Source: JBKQHQ01 sp052148715 (GTDB taxonomy: Bacteria; Pseudomonadota; Alphaproteobacteria; Rhizobiales; Xanthobacteraceae). Taken from it: 64,000 bases of DNA. Positions within the stretch are counted from its first letter, which is position 1. Every line of letters starts with the position of its first letter. The stretch covers positions 43,200 to 107,199 of the forward strand of contig JBKQHQ010000096.1 in the NCBI GenBank assembly GCA_052148715.1, read 5' to 3'. Below, in pieces: positions 36,897-45,985 of the stretch. Under the pieces are notes generated by a model that did not search any database, was not told where the DNA came from, and saw nothing but the letters and a program-made list of their open reading frames with translations. A program made the translations under genes and the position numbers.

Positions 36897-38510
36897 TCAG
36901 AAGGGATAGTAACGCAGCGAGACGTAGACGATGTTGTTGTTGGGGTTCAGGCCCTGGTTGGGGGTTGCCCCAGCGGTCGGCGAGCCAGCGAAAGCGGTAT
37001 CCCTGATGTATTCATACTGCGCACCGAAGGCGACCCGCCCCACGGGGCCCTTGTACAGATTTTTCCAGAAGCCGATGGTAAACTCCTGCGACTTCTGGAT
37101 TTGGGCTTGACAGCTTTGTCCCGCGGCGGGGGTGTTGAAGCCGACGCTATTAGCCGGAACCTCCAACAAGCATCCACCGTTGGCGAAGGCCGGATTGCCG
37201 TAGCCACCCTGGCTCCCGGCGGCGGTCGTCCAGTAATTGGAGTTCACTTGCTCCTGACCGTAGTACGCATACACGTCGATGTCGGGCGTCGCATGCGCCA
37301 CCAACCCGAGCAGGAACTGGGTGGTTTGGAGCGGGCTAAGCGAGCCATCCGCCGCGATTACGTTTTCGGGCAATTGCGCCGAACCGTAGCGACCGAGACC
37401 TTTGCCCGTCAGCACGCTGGCCTGGAAGTCGACGAATTTAGGGAACACGGGCAACAAAACGGAGCCGCCGATGCCATACCCCATTGTCGTATCGTTCGTG
37501 CCAGGCGCCCCGGCGACGGGCGCCGCGCCGTTGGGAGTGCCCCATACCCGGTCGTTGAACCAGCGTTCAATGCCGACGACTTCGTAGTGACCCCAGCCCG
37601 GATCGAGCGCGGCTTTTTCGATGATGTCAGGGATCGTGTCGTTGCTGTATGAGGTCGTGCTGTTGAAGAGGCCGCTGCCCGTACCGGGGTTGGCAACATT
37701 GCTCACCACGCCCGGAGCGTTGGAGCCTGTAACGCTGGTCTGTGGCGACTCAGCCGAGACCGCCAACCAGAGGGTCTTTTTCCAGTCCCAGGCCATGCGG
37801 AACTGGTCCTGCCGCGCCCAGTTGAAGCCGGCGACGTACTGCGCGTCGATCGAGAGCGGAGTGTTTTCCGTACGCGGAGTGATTCCGACCCGGTTCTGGG
37901 TCAGAAGGCTCCAGCTTTGACCGGCGAGGAAATGCGTGTGCCACTCGTCATTGTCCCATGTCGCGTAGGCATTACGAACGCGCAGGTTGTAGCTGTTGCT
38001 CTCCCGGTTGTTCGGGGTCACGCCGGCACCGAGGAAGTCCATCTCGTAATAGGCAGCCAGATGCTGGGCCGGGCTGATGTCCCCGGTGGCGAGGAGCGAG
38101 AGACGGCTCTGGCGGGCGCTGAAGCGCGTCTCGTTCTCGTTGTAGAGCGGTGAGTTCGGGAACGGAATCGTGCTGAAGCCCGGATCGCTGGCGCCGTCAG
38201 ACACCTCGTTGCGTTGACGCCAGACGGCCGCGGCTTCGATGAAGCCTCCCCACGTCAGCTTGACGCCGGGCAAAGCCTTGAAGAGCGGCATATCGGCGGC
38301 GTAGGCATTGGCCGGCAACGTCACGGTTTGACGCTTGGCCGCCTTAACGTCCTGTTCGAACGCCTGCAGCTGTTGCTGCAGCTGGTCGACTTGCTGCTGC
38401 AGCTTTTGCGTCTGCGCGTCATCGGCAAGAGCGGCACTGGCCGGAATGAAGGCCGCGCCCGCCAACGCACTGAGCATGAGAGTCCGCAGCCGGTTCTTGG
38501 CGCGCGGCAT
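36897..38510 (-). CDS. DcaP-like outer-membrane porin
   Basis: 537 residues: a signal peptide (LRTLMLSALAGAAFIPASAALA), a short coiled coil (TQKLQQQVDQLQQQLQAFEQ), then a beta-barrel starting at LTWGGFIEAAAVWRQR and ending in YVSLRYYPF with the C-terminal aromatic residue needed for barrel insertion. The coiled coil before the barrel is typical of trimeric DcaP porins. Substrate unknown; DcaP proteins pass small organic acids. The upstream 1.1 kb is gene-free and contains short repeats. Confidence 0.82.
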   Translation of the reverse strand: MPRAKNRLRTLMLSALAGAAFIPASAALADDAQTQKLQQQVDQLQQQLQAFEQDVKAAKRQTVTLPANAYAADMPLFKALPGVKLTWGGFIEAAAVWRQRNEVSDGASDPGFSTIPFPNSPLYNENETRFSARQSRLSLLATGDISPAQHLAAYYEMDFLGAGVTPNNRESNSYNLRVRNAYATWDNDEWHTHFLAGQSWSLLTQNRVGITPRTENTPLSIDAQYVAGFNWARQDQFRMAWDWKKTLWLAVSAESPQTSVTGSNAPGVVSNVANPGTGSGLFNSTTSYSNDTIPDIIEKAALDPGWGHYEVVGIERWFNDRVWGTPNGAAPVAGAPGTNDTTMGYGIGGSVLLPVFPKFVDFQASVLTGKGLGRYGSAQLPENVIAADGSLSPLQTTQFLLGLVAHATPDIDVYAYYGQEQVNSNYWTTAAGSQGGYGNPAFANGGCLLEVPANSVGFNTPAAGQSCQAQIQKSQEFTIGFWKNLYKGPVGRVAFGAQYEYIRDTAFAGSPTAGATPNQGLNPNNNIVYVSLRYYPF

Positions 38511-39618
38511 CTCGATAACAGAAACCTGTAGCCCCCTGGTCTTCGGTTCTATCTCTTGGCGTGTCATGAGTCGTTATCCTTTGATGGACTGCGTACGGAT
38601 GATTGAGCGGGCGCGTTTACGCATTATTGACTGTATTTGTTTAGGTATTCTTGGGTGTTACCTAACGGTCGACTGCTTACGTACTCCCGTATTACGTACG
38701 ATCGTCTGCATGTCGCGGCTGCTAGCCACCGGTTAGAATGGCCAGGGTGTCGCGTCACGAGAACAAGCTAGATTTTACTACGCCGCTCGACGCGTATGCT
38801 GACGGAAGACCAGTATATGAGGGATACGCTGCTTATCGGAAGCAACCTGAGACTTTCGCTCTACATCGCAACTGTTTCAGGTACTGACCGACTGATCAGA
38901 TACGACCCGACTGATTAGATACGACGAGATACTGGAGGCTCGCCAAAAACACTTCCGGCCGACGAAGCTCCATGCTTGCTTGACGCACGAGGCGTTCGAC
39001 AAACTTGAGCTCGACGTGCTGCGGACCGATGAACGCGGTTGCCGGCTGGTGCAACTACAAATCGACGTCACACGACTGATTGGAATCAGACTGGGCCGCT
39101 ACCGCTTGACACTTTTTCAGAGGAGATACGCTTACGAGAGGCGAAGACCAAAACAGGCTTTACCAGCATCAGACGACGCTACTGCGACGCCCATAGACGC
39201 TACGATCGCGCTGATACAACGCTACTGCGGCTTACCGCAAACGCCTGTTTCTCGCTACTCAACGACCGATCGCTTCACGTGGACCCGATCTGTTGAGCAA
39301 TCTAGAAGTCCTACATGACGGTTCGGTGACACCACAAGCCCCGCGGCCTACGGACAGGGCAGCACCCGCCAATTCAAACCTGTTGTGGCAAAAATGATAC
39401 TCCAGCGGCTGGTCCTGCTCTGCTCAAATGCGGATCACCCCTGGCCGGCCAAGACCCGCCTCTATCCCGCAACGCCCGATTTGATAGTTCCTTGCATTGT
39501 TTTTGATTGAGTAAATAATTTAATACTCGCGATGGTTATAAGGGTCGCCGGTTCGACGCTCCGCGGATTCAGCGAATCAGCGCGCGGCATCCGAAACCGG
39601 AACGATCGGTCGCTCGAA
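38511..39618. other. Long AT-richer intergenic region upstream of porin
   Basis: About 1.1 kb without a supported gene. It contains two TTACGTAC boxes 15 bp apart (38677-38684 and 38692-38699) and an AGGTA...TACCT inverted repeat at 38643-38663. A pair of 18-bp direct repeats, CGACTGATCAGATACGAC and CGACTGATTAGATACGAC, lies at 38889-38906 and 38908-38925. The boxes are upstream of the minus-strand porin and may be operators. Short frames at 38980-39318 lack any recognisable domain. Confidence 0.45.
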
Positions 39619-41172
39619 TCACCGGTCCGCTTGCTGCGGCACGGCGAGCCGCCGCAACGCAGCCAGCACTGCCGGCTGTGGCTCCGGAATCGGCGGAAGC
39701 GCCTGGTACAGCTCCCAGCCCCCGCCGAGCGCCTTATAGAGTGCGACGAACTGGACGGCCGCAGCTGATTGGGCGGCGCCGTATTGGCTTCTGAGCTCGT
39801 ATTCCTGACGCTGAGCGTCCAGCACATACAGAAAGTCCGTGACGCCGCGCTCATACCGTTCGGTCGCAAGCTCCACGGCGTGCCTGGCCTGGGCCAATGC
39901 GTTGTCGAGGCTATGCAGCTGATCGAGATCGGCCCGATACCGCTTGATCGCCTCGTCGACGTCCGCGACCGCCGTCAATATGGTTTTCTGGTAATTCACC
40001 AGGAGCTCGTGCGCGCCGAACTCTCGGATATCAACCAGCGCATCCAGCCGCCCGAAGTCGAGCAGCGGCCAGTAGGCGCCAGGGCCGACTGACCAGATCG
40101 GTCCGCGAAACGCGTTGCTCGTGTCTCCTGCCGTGCCTTGGAGACCGACGCCGGCGGTGAGCCCGACCCGCGGGAACAGGTCGGCGACGGCAACCCCGAT
40201 GAGCGCGGTCGCGGACGCGAGCTCGCGCTCGGCCCGCCGGATGTCCGGCCGCCGCCGCAACAACTCGACCGGCTGTCCCGGCCGAATGCGTTCGGGCGTA
40301 TGCGGAATCTTGCGCGGGCGCCGAAGCTCGCTCGCGATGTTCTCTGAATAGGTCCCGAGCAGCAGCGCGATCCGGCTCTCGGCCTCGGCGATGCTCGCGA
40401 TGAACGGGGGCAGCTGCGCTTGCAGGGTCGCCGCTTGCCGCTTCGCCAGGGTGACGTCGAGTTCATTCGTCAAGCCCCGATCGAACCGCGTCTGCACCAG
40501 ATCAACCGTCTTTTCGGCGCGAGCAATATTGTCGCGAATGATGGCCAGTTGGGCTTGCAGTCCGCGCAGCTCGATGTAATTGCGGGCGACGTCGGCAATG
40601 ACCGTTACGATCACCGCGTTGCGATCCTCGATGTAGGCTTCGGTGGCGTCGTGCGCCGCCTCGATCTCTCGGCGATATTTGCCGAACAGATCGAGCTCCC
40701 AGCTGGCGTCGAAGCCGGCGACGCTGACGACACTGCTCAACCCGGTTCCATTGACCGCGGAATTGAGGGAATTGGGCACGCGTCCCTTGATTCTATTGGT
40801 TCCCGTGCCGAGGGCTCCTCCCGCGCCGGCGCCGGCCTCCGGCAATGCGGCCCCCAGCACCACAATTTCTTGCTCTCTCGCCGCCTGAATGCGCGTCAGC
40901 GCAATCTCGATGTCCGGATTGGCAACAACTGCGCGTTGGACCAGCGAGTCGAGCTCCGAATCGTGCAGCGCAAGCCACCAGCGCGTGACGTCCCTGACGG
41001 AGGTCGCGTCGGTCCGTACCCCCTTCGACCCGGTTCTCTGCGGCGAGGGCGATGACGGCCCCGTCAGGCTGATCGGCAGCGGAAAGTCCGGCGTGGTGTA
41101 ATCAGGACCAACGGCGCATCCCGAAATGCAGGCGGCGGCGCCAACAATCGACGCAAACTTACATACCGACAT
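39619..41172 (-). CDS. RND efflux outer-membrane lipoprotein (NodT/OprM family)
   Basis: Outer-membrane exit duct of a tripartite RND pump. The 517 residues start with a lipoprotein signal: ISGC lipobox with C19, followed by AVGPDYTTPDF. Two OEP repeats form the barrel and alpha-helical tunnel, including DLFGKYRREIEAAHDA and ERELASATALIGVAVADLFPR. It is last in the operon, 72 bp after the adaptor gene, so it probably serves the two permeases upstream. Confidence 0.93.
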   Translation of the reverse strand: MSVCKFASIVGAAACISGCAVGPDYTTPDFPLPISLTGPSSPSPQRTGSKGVRTDATSVRDVTRWWLALHDSELDSLVQRAVVANPDIEIALTRIQAAREQEIVVLGAALPEAGAGAGGALGTGTNRIKGRVPNSLNSAVNGTGLSSVVSVAGFDASWELDLFGKYRREIEAAHDATEAYIEDRNAVIVTVIADVARNYIELRGLQAQLAIIRDNIARAEKTVDLVQTRFDRGLTNELDVTLAKRQAATLQAQLPPFIASIAEAESRIALLLGTYSENIASELRRPRKIPHTPERIRPGQPVELLRRRPDIRRAERELASATALIGVAVADLFPRVGLTAGVGLQGTAGDTSNAFRGPIWSVGPGAYWPLLDFGRLDALVDIREFGAHELLVNYQKTILTAVADVDEAIKRYRADLDQLHSLDNALAQARHAVELATERYERGVTDFLYVLDAQRQEYELRSQYGAAQSAAAVQFVALYKALGGGWELYQALPPIPEPQPAVLAALRRLAVPQQADR

Positions 41173-41244
41173 CGGATAAACCCCACGCTACAACCCCACG
41201 CTTGCCACGTACACTAAACGCAACGCCTTACCGCCACGGTCCCG

Positions 41245-42660
41245 TCAATTCGCGCCGAGCTGCTTCGTAGCGGCCGCCGCCGTATCGTTCGTCACTATCA
41301 CCTTGTCGCCGTTGCCGATCTGGTTGCTGATATTGAGCGCAACCCGGTCGCCCTTCGAGACCCCGGACGCAAGCAATACCGCGCTGCCGTCGTCGCGGGC
41401 GATGCTCACGTTCTTGAACGTCACTGTATCATTGTCGTCAACGACGGCAACCTGCGGGCCGGAAGCCCGGAAGATCAGCGCGCTGGCCGGGACCTGCACG
41501 AAGGTCGTCGGCTCGAGGTGAAAGGTCACCTGAACGTACATCCCGGGAAGCAGGGCGCCATAGCTGTTGTCGAGGTCCACCTCGACGCGTAGCGTGCGCG
41601 CATGCAGATCGATCGATCGGCTCGTCCTGGCGACCTTGCCGTCGAATTTCCGACCCTGAAACTCGCTGGCGGTGACTTGAGCCGTGGTTCCGTCGCCGAT
41701 CTGCACGCTGGCCGATTGCGGAACGTCGACGAAGACGCGAATCTTGTCGGATTGGGTGATCCCGTAAAGCGGGCTCGTATTGGCGGTGCTGCCGGCAGTC
41801 ACGAGATCGCCGATGTCGACCTGACGCTGGGTGATCACCCCATCGAAAGGCGCGGTCACCTGCTTGAATTTCGTCAAAAATGTGAGCCGGTCGACATTGG
41901 CCTGATCGAGGTTGACCTTGGCGCGCGCGGCGTTCAATTGAGCCACGCTGGTATCGTAATTCGCCATCTTCGCTTCGGTTTCCTGCTTGGACACCACGCC
42001 GACCGGCGATTCACGCCAGCGGTCGTACGTGCTCTTGGCGAACCTGGCTTCCGCCTCCCTGACCTTGACCTCGGCCTCCTCGGCGTTGAGCTGGGCTTGC
42101 GAAGCGGAGAGCTGAGCATCGAGATCCGGTGTATCGATCGTCGCCAGAACCTGATCCTTCTTCACCCGATCGCCGATGTCGGCAACCCAATTGGCCAAAT
42201 ACCCGTTGACCCGCGCGTAAATCGTCGAGGTGTACCAGCCCTTGGCCCCACCAGGCAAAGTCAGAACCTGCGTCGCCGGGGCATTATCAACCTTCACGAC
42301 CTCGACAGGCGCAGGTTGCCCGGCGCGCTCCGCGGTCGTCATGGCGAGCGCTTCTTGATCGCGTCCCCTGATGTGATGCACGACGAAGAATGCGATCGCC
42401 AATATGACGGCGAACGCCCCGGCAAAAATTTGCAGCCGCCGCGCCGTCCCCGGATCGTAGGTGGTCGCCACCGGAACATGGCCATGGCTGTCCGGCCCCA
42501 CTTTTTTCCCGTCCGACGCGTGGCTGGCGCCGTGAACGGGGGCGTTGCCCTCGCTTTCATGCGTCGGCTCCCCTTCCCGCGCCGTCTCGTCGAACGAATC
42601 GAAGGCGGCCTCGTTCTTGTCGCCCGTGTCGGGCGACTTTGGTTTGTCAGGCGGATGCAA
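41245..42660 (-). CDS. RND efflux periplasmic adaptor (membrane fusion protein)
   Basis: Links the inner-membrane permease to the outer-membrane duct. The 471 residues have an unusual polar N-terminus of about 75 residues rich in His, Asp and Glu (HESEGNAPVHGASHASDG). One transmembrane helix (LQIFAGAFAVILAIAFFVV) follows, then lipoyl halves (STIYARVNGYLANWVADIGD and VTAPFDGVITQRQVDIGDLV), a coiled-coil hairpin between them and beta-barrel domains. The TTG start at 42660 overlaps the permease end by 14 bp and has GGGAGG seven bases upstream. Confidence 0.92.
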   Translation of the reverse strand: MHPPDKPKSPDTGDKNEAAFDSFDETAREGEPTHESEGNAPVHGASHASDGKKVGPDSHGHVPVATTYDPGTARRLQIFAGAFAVILAIAFFVVHHIRGRDQEALAMTTAERAGQPAPVEVVKVDNAPATQVLTLPGGAKGWYTSTIYARVNGYLANWVADIGDRVKKDQVLATIDTPDLDAQLSASQAQLNAEEAEVKVREAEARFAKSTYDRWRESPVGVVSKQETEAKMANYDTSVAQLNAARAKVNLDQANVDRLTFLTKFKQVTAPFDGVITQRQVDIGDLVTAGSTANTSPLYGITQSDKIRVFVDVPQSASVQIGDGTTAQVTASEFQGRKFDGKVARTSRSIDLHARTLRVEVDLDNSYGALLPGMYVQVTFHLEPTTFVQVPASALIFRASGPQVAVVDDNDTVTFKNVSIARDDGSAVLLASGVSKGDRVALNISNQIGNGDKVIVTNDTAAAATKQLGAN

Positions 42661-45600
42661 GGGTTTGCCTCCCTTTTGCAGGCGAACGCTTGGGTGCGCG
42701 TCTCAGCAGTCGGTACATGGTGGGCACGAAAACCAGCGTTGCCGCGGTGGCGAACAGCAGTCCGCCGATGACCGCGCGCGCGAGCGGAGCATTCTGCTCG
42801 CCGCCCTCGCCGACGCCGAGCGCCATCGGAATCATCCCGAGGATCATCGCGCCGGCGGTCATGAGGACCGGGCGCAATCGCGTATATCCCGCCTCGATGG
42901 CCGCGGTCCGCGGATCGAAGCCCTGCGCCATGCGCTGATTGGCGAAGGTGACGACCAGAATGCTGTTCGCGGTCGTGAGCCCGATGCACATTAGCGTACC
43001 CATCAAGGCCGGCACACTGACATGGGTCTGTGACACGAAGAGCATCCACATCACCCCGGCGAGCGCGAAGGGAACCGCGAACAGCACGATCAGCGGGTCG
43101 ATCCAGCTTTGAAAATTGATGACCAGCAGGAGGAAGACCAGAACGACCGCCAGAGCCATTCCGGAGAACAGCCCGGAATAGCTTTCCCGCATGGTCTCGA
43201 CCTGACCGCTCAGCGTCACCGTAATCGCCTTGGACGGCTCCGGCCGGTCGGCGTCGATCACCTTGTCGATGGCCCCCGCCGCGGAGTTCAGATCCCGCCC
43301 CTGCACGTCGGCATGCACATCGAACACCGGCCTGATATTGAGCTGCGACACGATCATCGGCACCTTGCCGCGCCCGAATTGCGCAACATTCATCAATACC
43401 TGCGGGCTCTCCAATACCTGAGATCTCGCGGTATTCGGCGCCGTCACCGGGACCGTCCACAGATCTTGCGCCGAGCTGATCCGATAGGTCGGAATTTGCA
43501 CCACGAGCGGATAACTGACGCTGTTGCGAGGATTGACCCAGAAGTTCGGCGCCACCTGCGCGCTGTTGTTCAGCGACACCAGGAGATTGTCGGCGAGACT
43601 GCGCTGCCCGAGGCCGACCTCGCGGGCCAACGTCCGGTCGACGTCGACCTTCAGCGCGGGAGCATCCGGCACCTGGAACACATGCGAGTCGACCACGCCG
43701 GGCACGCTCTTGAGATCGCGGGCCAATTTGGCGGCGACCGCGTAGGATTCGTCGCTGTTGGGTCCCGATACGCGGATGTCGATCGGCGCCGGTTGACCGA
43801 AATTCAGCACTTGGTTGACGATATCGGCCGGCTGAAAGAAGAACTGCAGCTGCACGAACCGCTGCGGCAGCTCGCGGCGCAAATCGGCGACATGCGCCGG
43901 TGTCGGCGTGTGCTTTTCCTTCAGTGAAATCAGAATCTCGCCGTCCATCGGGCCGACTGTCGCCGAATCGCTGAGCGCGACGTTGATGCCGCTATAGGGC
44001 AGGCCGATATTGTCGAGAATGACCTCGATCTGATCGTTGCCGACGATCTCCCGAATGGCTGCCTCGACCCCGGCAAAATATTTCTGGGTATCCTCCAGCC
44101 GCGTCCCGGGCGGCGCGCGGACGTGCAAGCGCATCTGCCCGGCATCGATCTGCGGAAAGAAGTCCATCCCGAGCCGCGGGAACAGCAGGGACGAGACGAT
44201 GATCAGCAGCACGAAGAAGGCGCTCGTGGCAATCGGCCGATCGACCGCCCAAGAGAGCGTGTTGCGATGGACCTCGCGAAAGCGCTCGAACCCCTGCTCG
44301 AAGCGGCTGTGAATGATCCGCAACGGATTCAGCGACCGGCCCTCCGCCTGGTGTGGCGCCGGTGCCCCACTGCCGTGCTGATGCGCCGCTGTCTGCGAGC
44401 GCATAAGATATTTGAAGAGCACGGGTACCAGGGTGAAAGAGAGGATCAGGCTCGCGGCCAGCGAAATGATCACCGAAAGGGACAACGGGGAGAACAAGTA
44501 TTTGGCCGTCCCCGTCAGCAGGAACACCGGCACGAAAACCACGCTGATCGACAGCGTGGAGAGGAAGGTGGGGACGCCAACCTCGGCCGCCCCATCCAGG
44601 ATCGCCTGCTCGAGCGGCTCGCCCAGCCCGACATGGCGTTCGATGTTCTCGATCACCACCGTGGCGTTATCGACCAGGATGCCGACCGCCAAGGCGAACC
44701 CGCCCAAGGTCATGGTATTCAACGTCTGGCCGCCGACATAGAGCACCAGGACCGCGGTAATGATCGACAGGGGAATCGAGGCCAGAATGATCAGCGTCAG
44801 CCGCCAATTGCCGAGAAAAAGTAGGATCATCAGCGCGGTCAGTCCGGCCGCCATCAGCCCGCCCATCATCACGCTGTTCAACGCGGCTTTGACGAAGATC
44901 GACTGATCGAAGATCGGCGTGAGGGTCACGCTTGGGGGGATCAGCTTGCGAATGTCCGGCAGGACCTCCTTGACCCCGTCGATGACCGCCAAGGTCGACA
45001 CGCCGCCGGTCTTGCGGACCAGCATCAACGCTCCCGGCAGACCGTTCTGGCTGACCGAATTGGTTTGGACCTGGTAGCCGTCGTGCACGTGCGCCACGTC
45101 GCGCACGAATACCGTCCTGCCGTTGACCTCCTTGACCGGGAATGCGTTCATGGCGGCGATCAGGTCGGGGCTGTTGTTCATCGCCACAGTGTAGTCCTTG
45201 CTGCCGATCTTCACGTCGCCGGACGGAAGGATGACGTTCTGACGCAACATCGCCTCCGTCACGTCGGCCGGGGTCAGGCCGCGCGCCTGCAGGGCGTCCG
45301 GATCGAGATCGGCCATGATGACGCGCGGCTTGCCGCCGTAGGGGTAAGGCACGGACGCTCCGCGCACCACCGCCAGGTCGGGACGGATGATGTTCTGGCC
45401 GAGATCGTTCAAGGCTGTATCCGACAGCGAATTGCTCGACATGCTGATCTGGATGATCGGGACGTCGGTTGCGCCGTAGCGTAGGATCAGCGGCGGGGTG
45501 ATGTTTGGTGGCATGTATTTCAGCACCACCAGCGCGCTACTCGCGAGCTGCGATACCGCCCGGCTCACGTCCGCGCCTTCGTGCAGATAGACCTTGATGA

Positions 45601-45871
45601 TGCCCACCCCCTGATAGGCGTTTGCCTCGATGCGCGCGATGTCGTCCACCAGCGAGGCGAGCTGGCGCTCATGCAGTTGCAGAATGCGGTTCTGCATGTC
45701 CGACGCGCTCATGCCGTTGTACGTCCACACGACGCTGACCACCGGAATATCGATCTCCGGAAAGATGTCGGTCGGCATCCGCAGGCCGGCGCCGACCCCG
45801 AGCAGGCAAACCAGGATCAGCATCGCCGCGATTGTGTAGGGTCGCCGGAGCGCAAAACCCGCAAGTGACAT
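42647..45871 (-). CDS. RND efflux permease (copy 1, D-N relay motif)
   Basis: Inner-membrane proton-driven exporter with 12 predicted helices and two large periplasmic loops, 1074 residues, start MSLAGFALRRPYTIAAM. In helix 4 the motif is GILVDNATVVIENIERH, so the usual Asp-Asp proton-relay pair is D401-N402. The helix carrying the relay lysine in AcrB reads GLTTANSILVVTFANQ, without lysine. It is a close paralogue of the upstream permease, especially over the first 250 residues. Its end overlaps the adaptor gene. Substrate unknown. Confidence 0.93.
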   Translation of the reverse strand: MSLAGFALRRPYTIAAMLILVCLLGVGAGLRMPTDIFPEIDIPVVSVVWTYNGMSASDMQNRILQLHERQLASLVDDIARIEANAYQGVGIIKVYLHEGADVSRAVSQLASSALVVLKYMPPNITPPLILRYGATDVPIIQISMSSNSLSDTALNDLGQNIIRPDLAVVRGASVPYPYGGKPRVIMADLDPDALQARGLTPADVTEAMLRQNVILPSGDVKIGSKDYTVAMNNSPDLIAAMNAFPVKEVNGRTVFVRDVAHVHDGYQVQTNSVSQNGLPGALMLVRKTGGVSTLAVIDGVKEVLPDIRKLIPPSVTLTPIFDQSIFVKAALNSVMMGGLMAAGLTALMILLFLGNWRLTLIILASIPLSIITAVLVLYVGGQTLNTMTLGGFALAVGILVDNATVVIENIERHVGLGEPLEQAILDGAAEVGVPTFLSTLSISVVFVPVFLLTGTAKYLFSPLSLSVIISLAASLILSFTLVPVLFKYLMRSQTAAHQHGSGAPAPHQAEGRSLNPLRIIHSRFEQGFERFREVHRNTLSWAVDRPIATSAFFVLLIIVSSLLFPRLGMDFFPQIDAGQMRLHVRAPPGTRLEDTQKYFAGVEAAIREIVGNDQIEVILDNIGLPYSGINVALSDSATVGPMDGEILISLKEKHTPTPAHVADLRRELPQRFVQLQFFFQPADIVNQVLNFGQPAPIDIRVSGPNSDESYAVAAKLARDLKSVPGVVDSHVFQVPDAPALKVDVDRTLAREVGLGQRSLADNLLVSLNNSAQVAPNFWVNPRNSVSYPLVVQIPTYRISSAQDLWTVPVTAPNTARSQVLESPQVLMNVAQFGRGKVPMIVSQLNIRPVFDVHADVQGRDLNSAAGAIDKVIDADRPEPSKAITVTLSGQVETMRESYSGLFSGMALAVVLVFLLLVINFQSWIDPLIVLFAVPFALAGVMWMLFVSQTHVSVPALMGTLMCIGLTTANSILVVTFANQRMAQGFDPRTAAIEAGYTRLRPVLMTAGAMILGMIPMALGVGEGGEQNAPLARAVIGGLLFATAATLVFVPTMYRLLRRAPKRSPAKGRQTLASA

Positions 45872-45985
45872 CAGTGCAGCCCCAAGATGTTCGACTGCGC
45901 CCCCCCGGGGGCGCTGCAGCGCGTTTCATCGCGACCGCAACGGCGGCCGGTGGGCGGCGCCTTGCCCAGGCGAGGCATGTAGCCG

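Noticed and set aside
44123..44824. Plus-strand ORFs opposite the RND permeases
   Set aside because: Antisense shadows typical of GC-rich DNA; the permease frames are conserved and complete.
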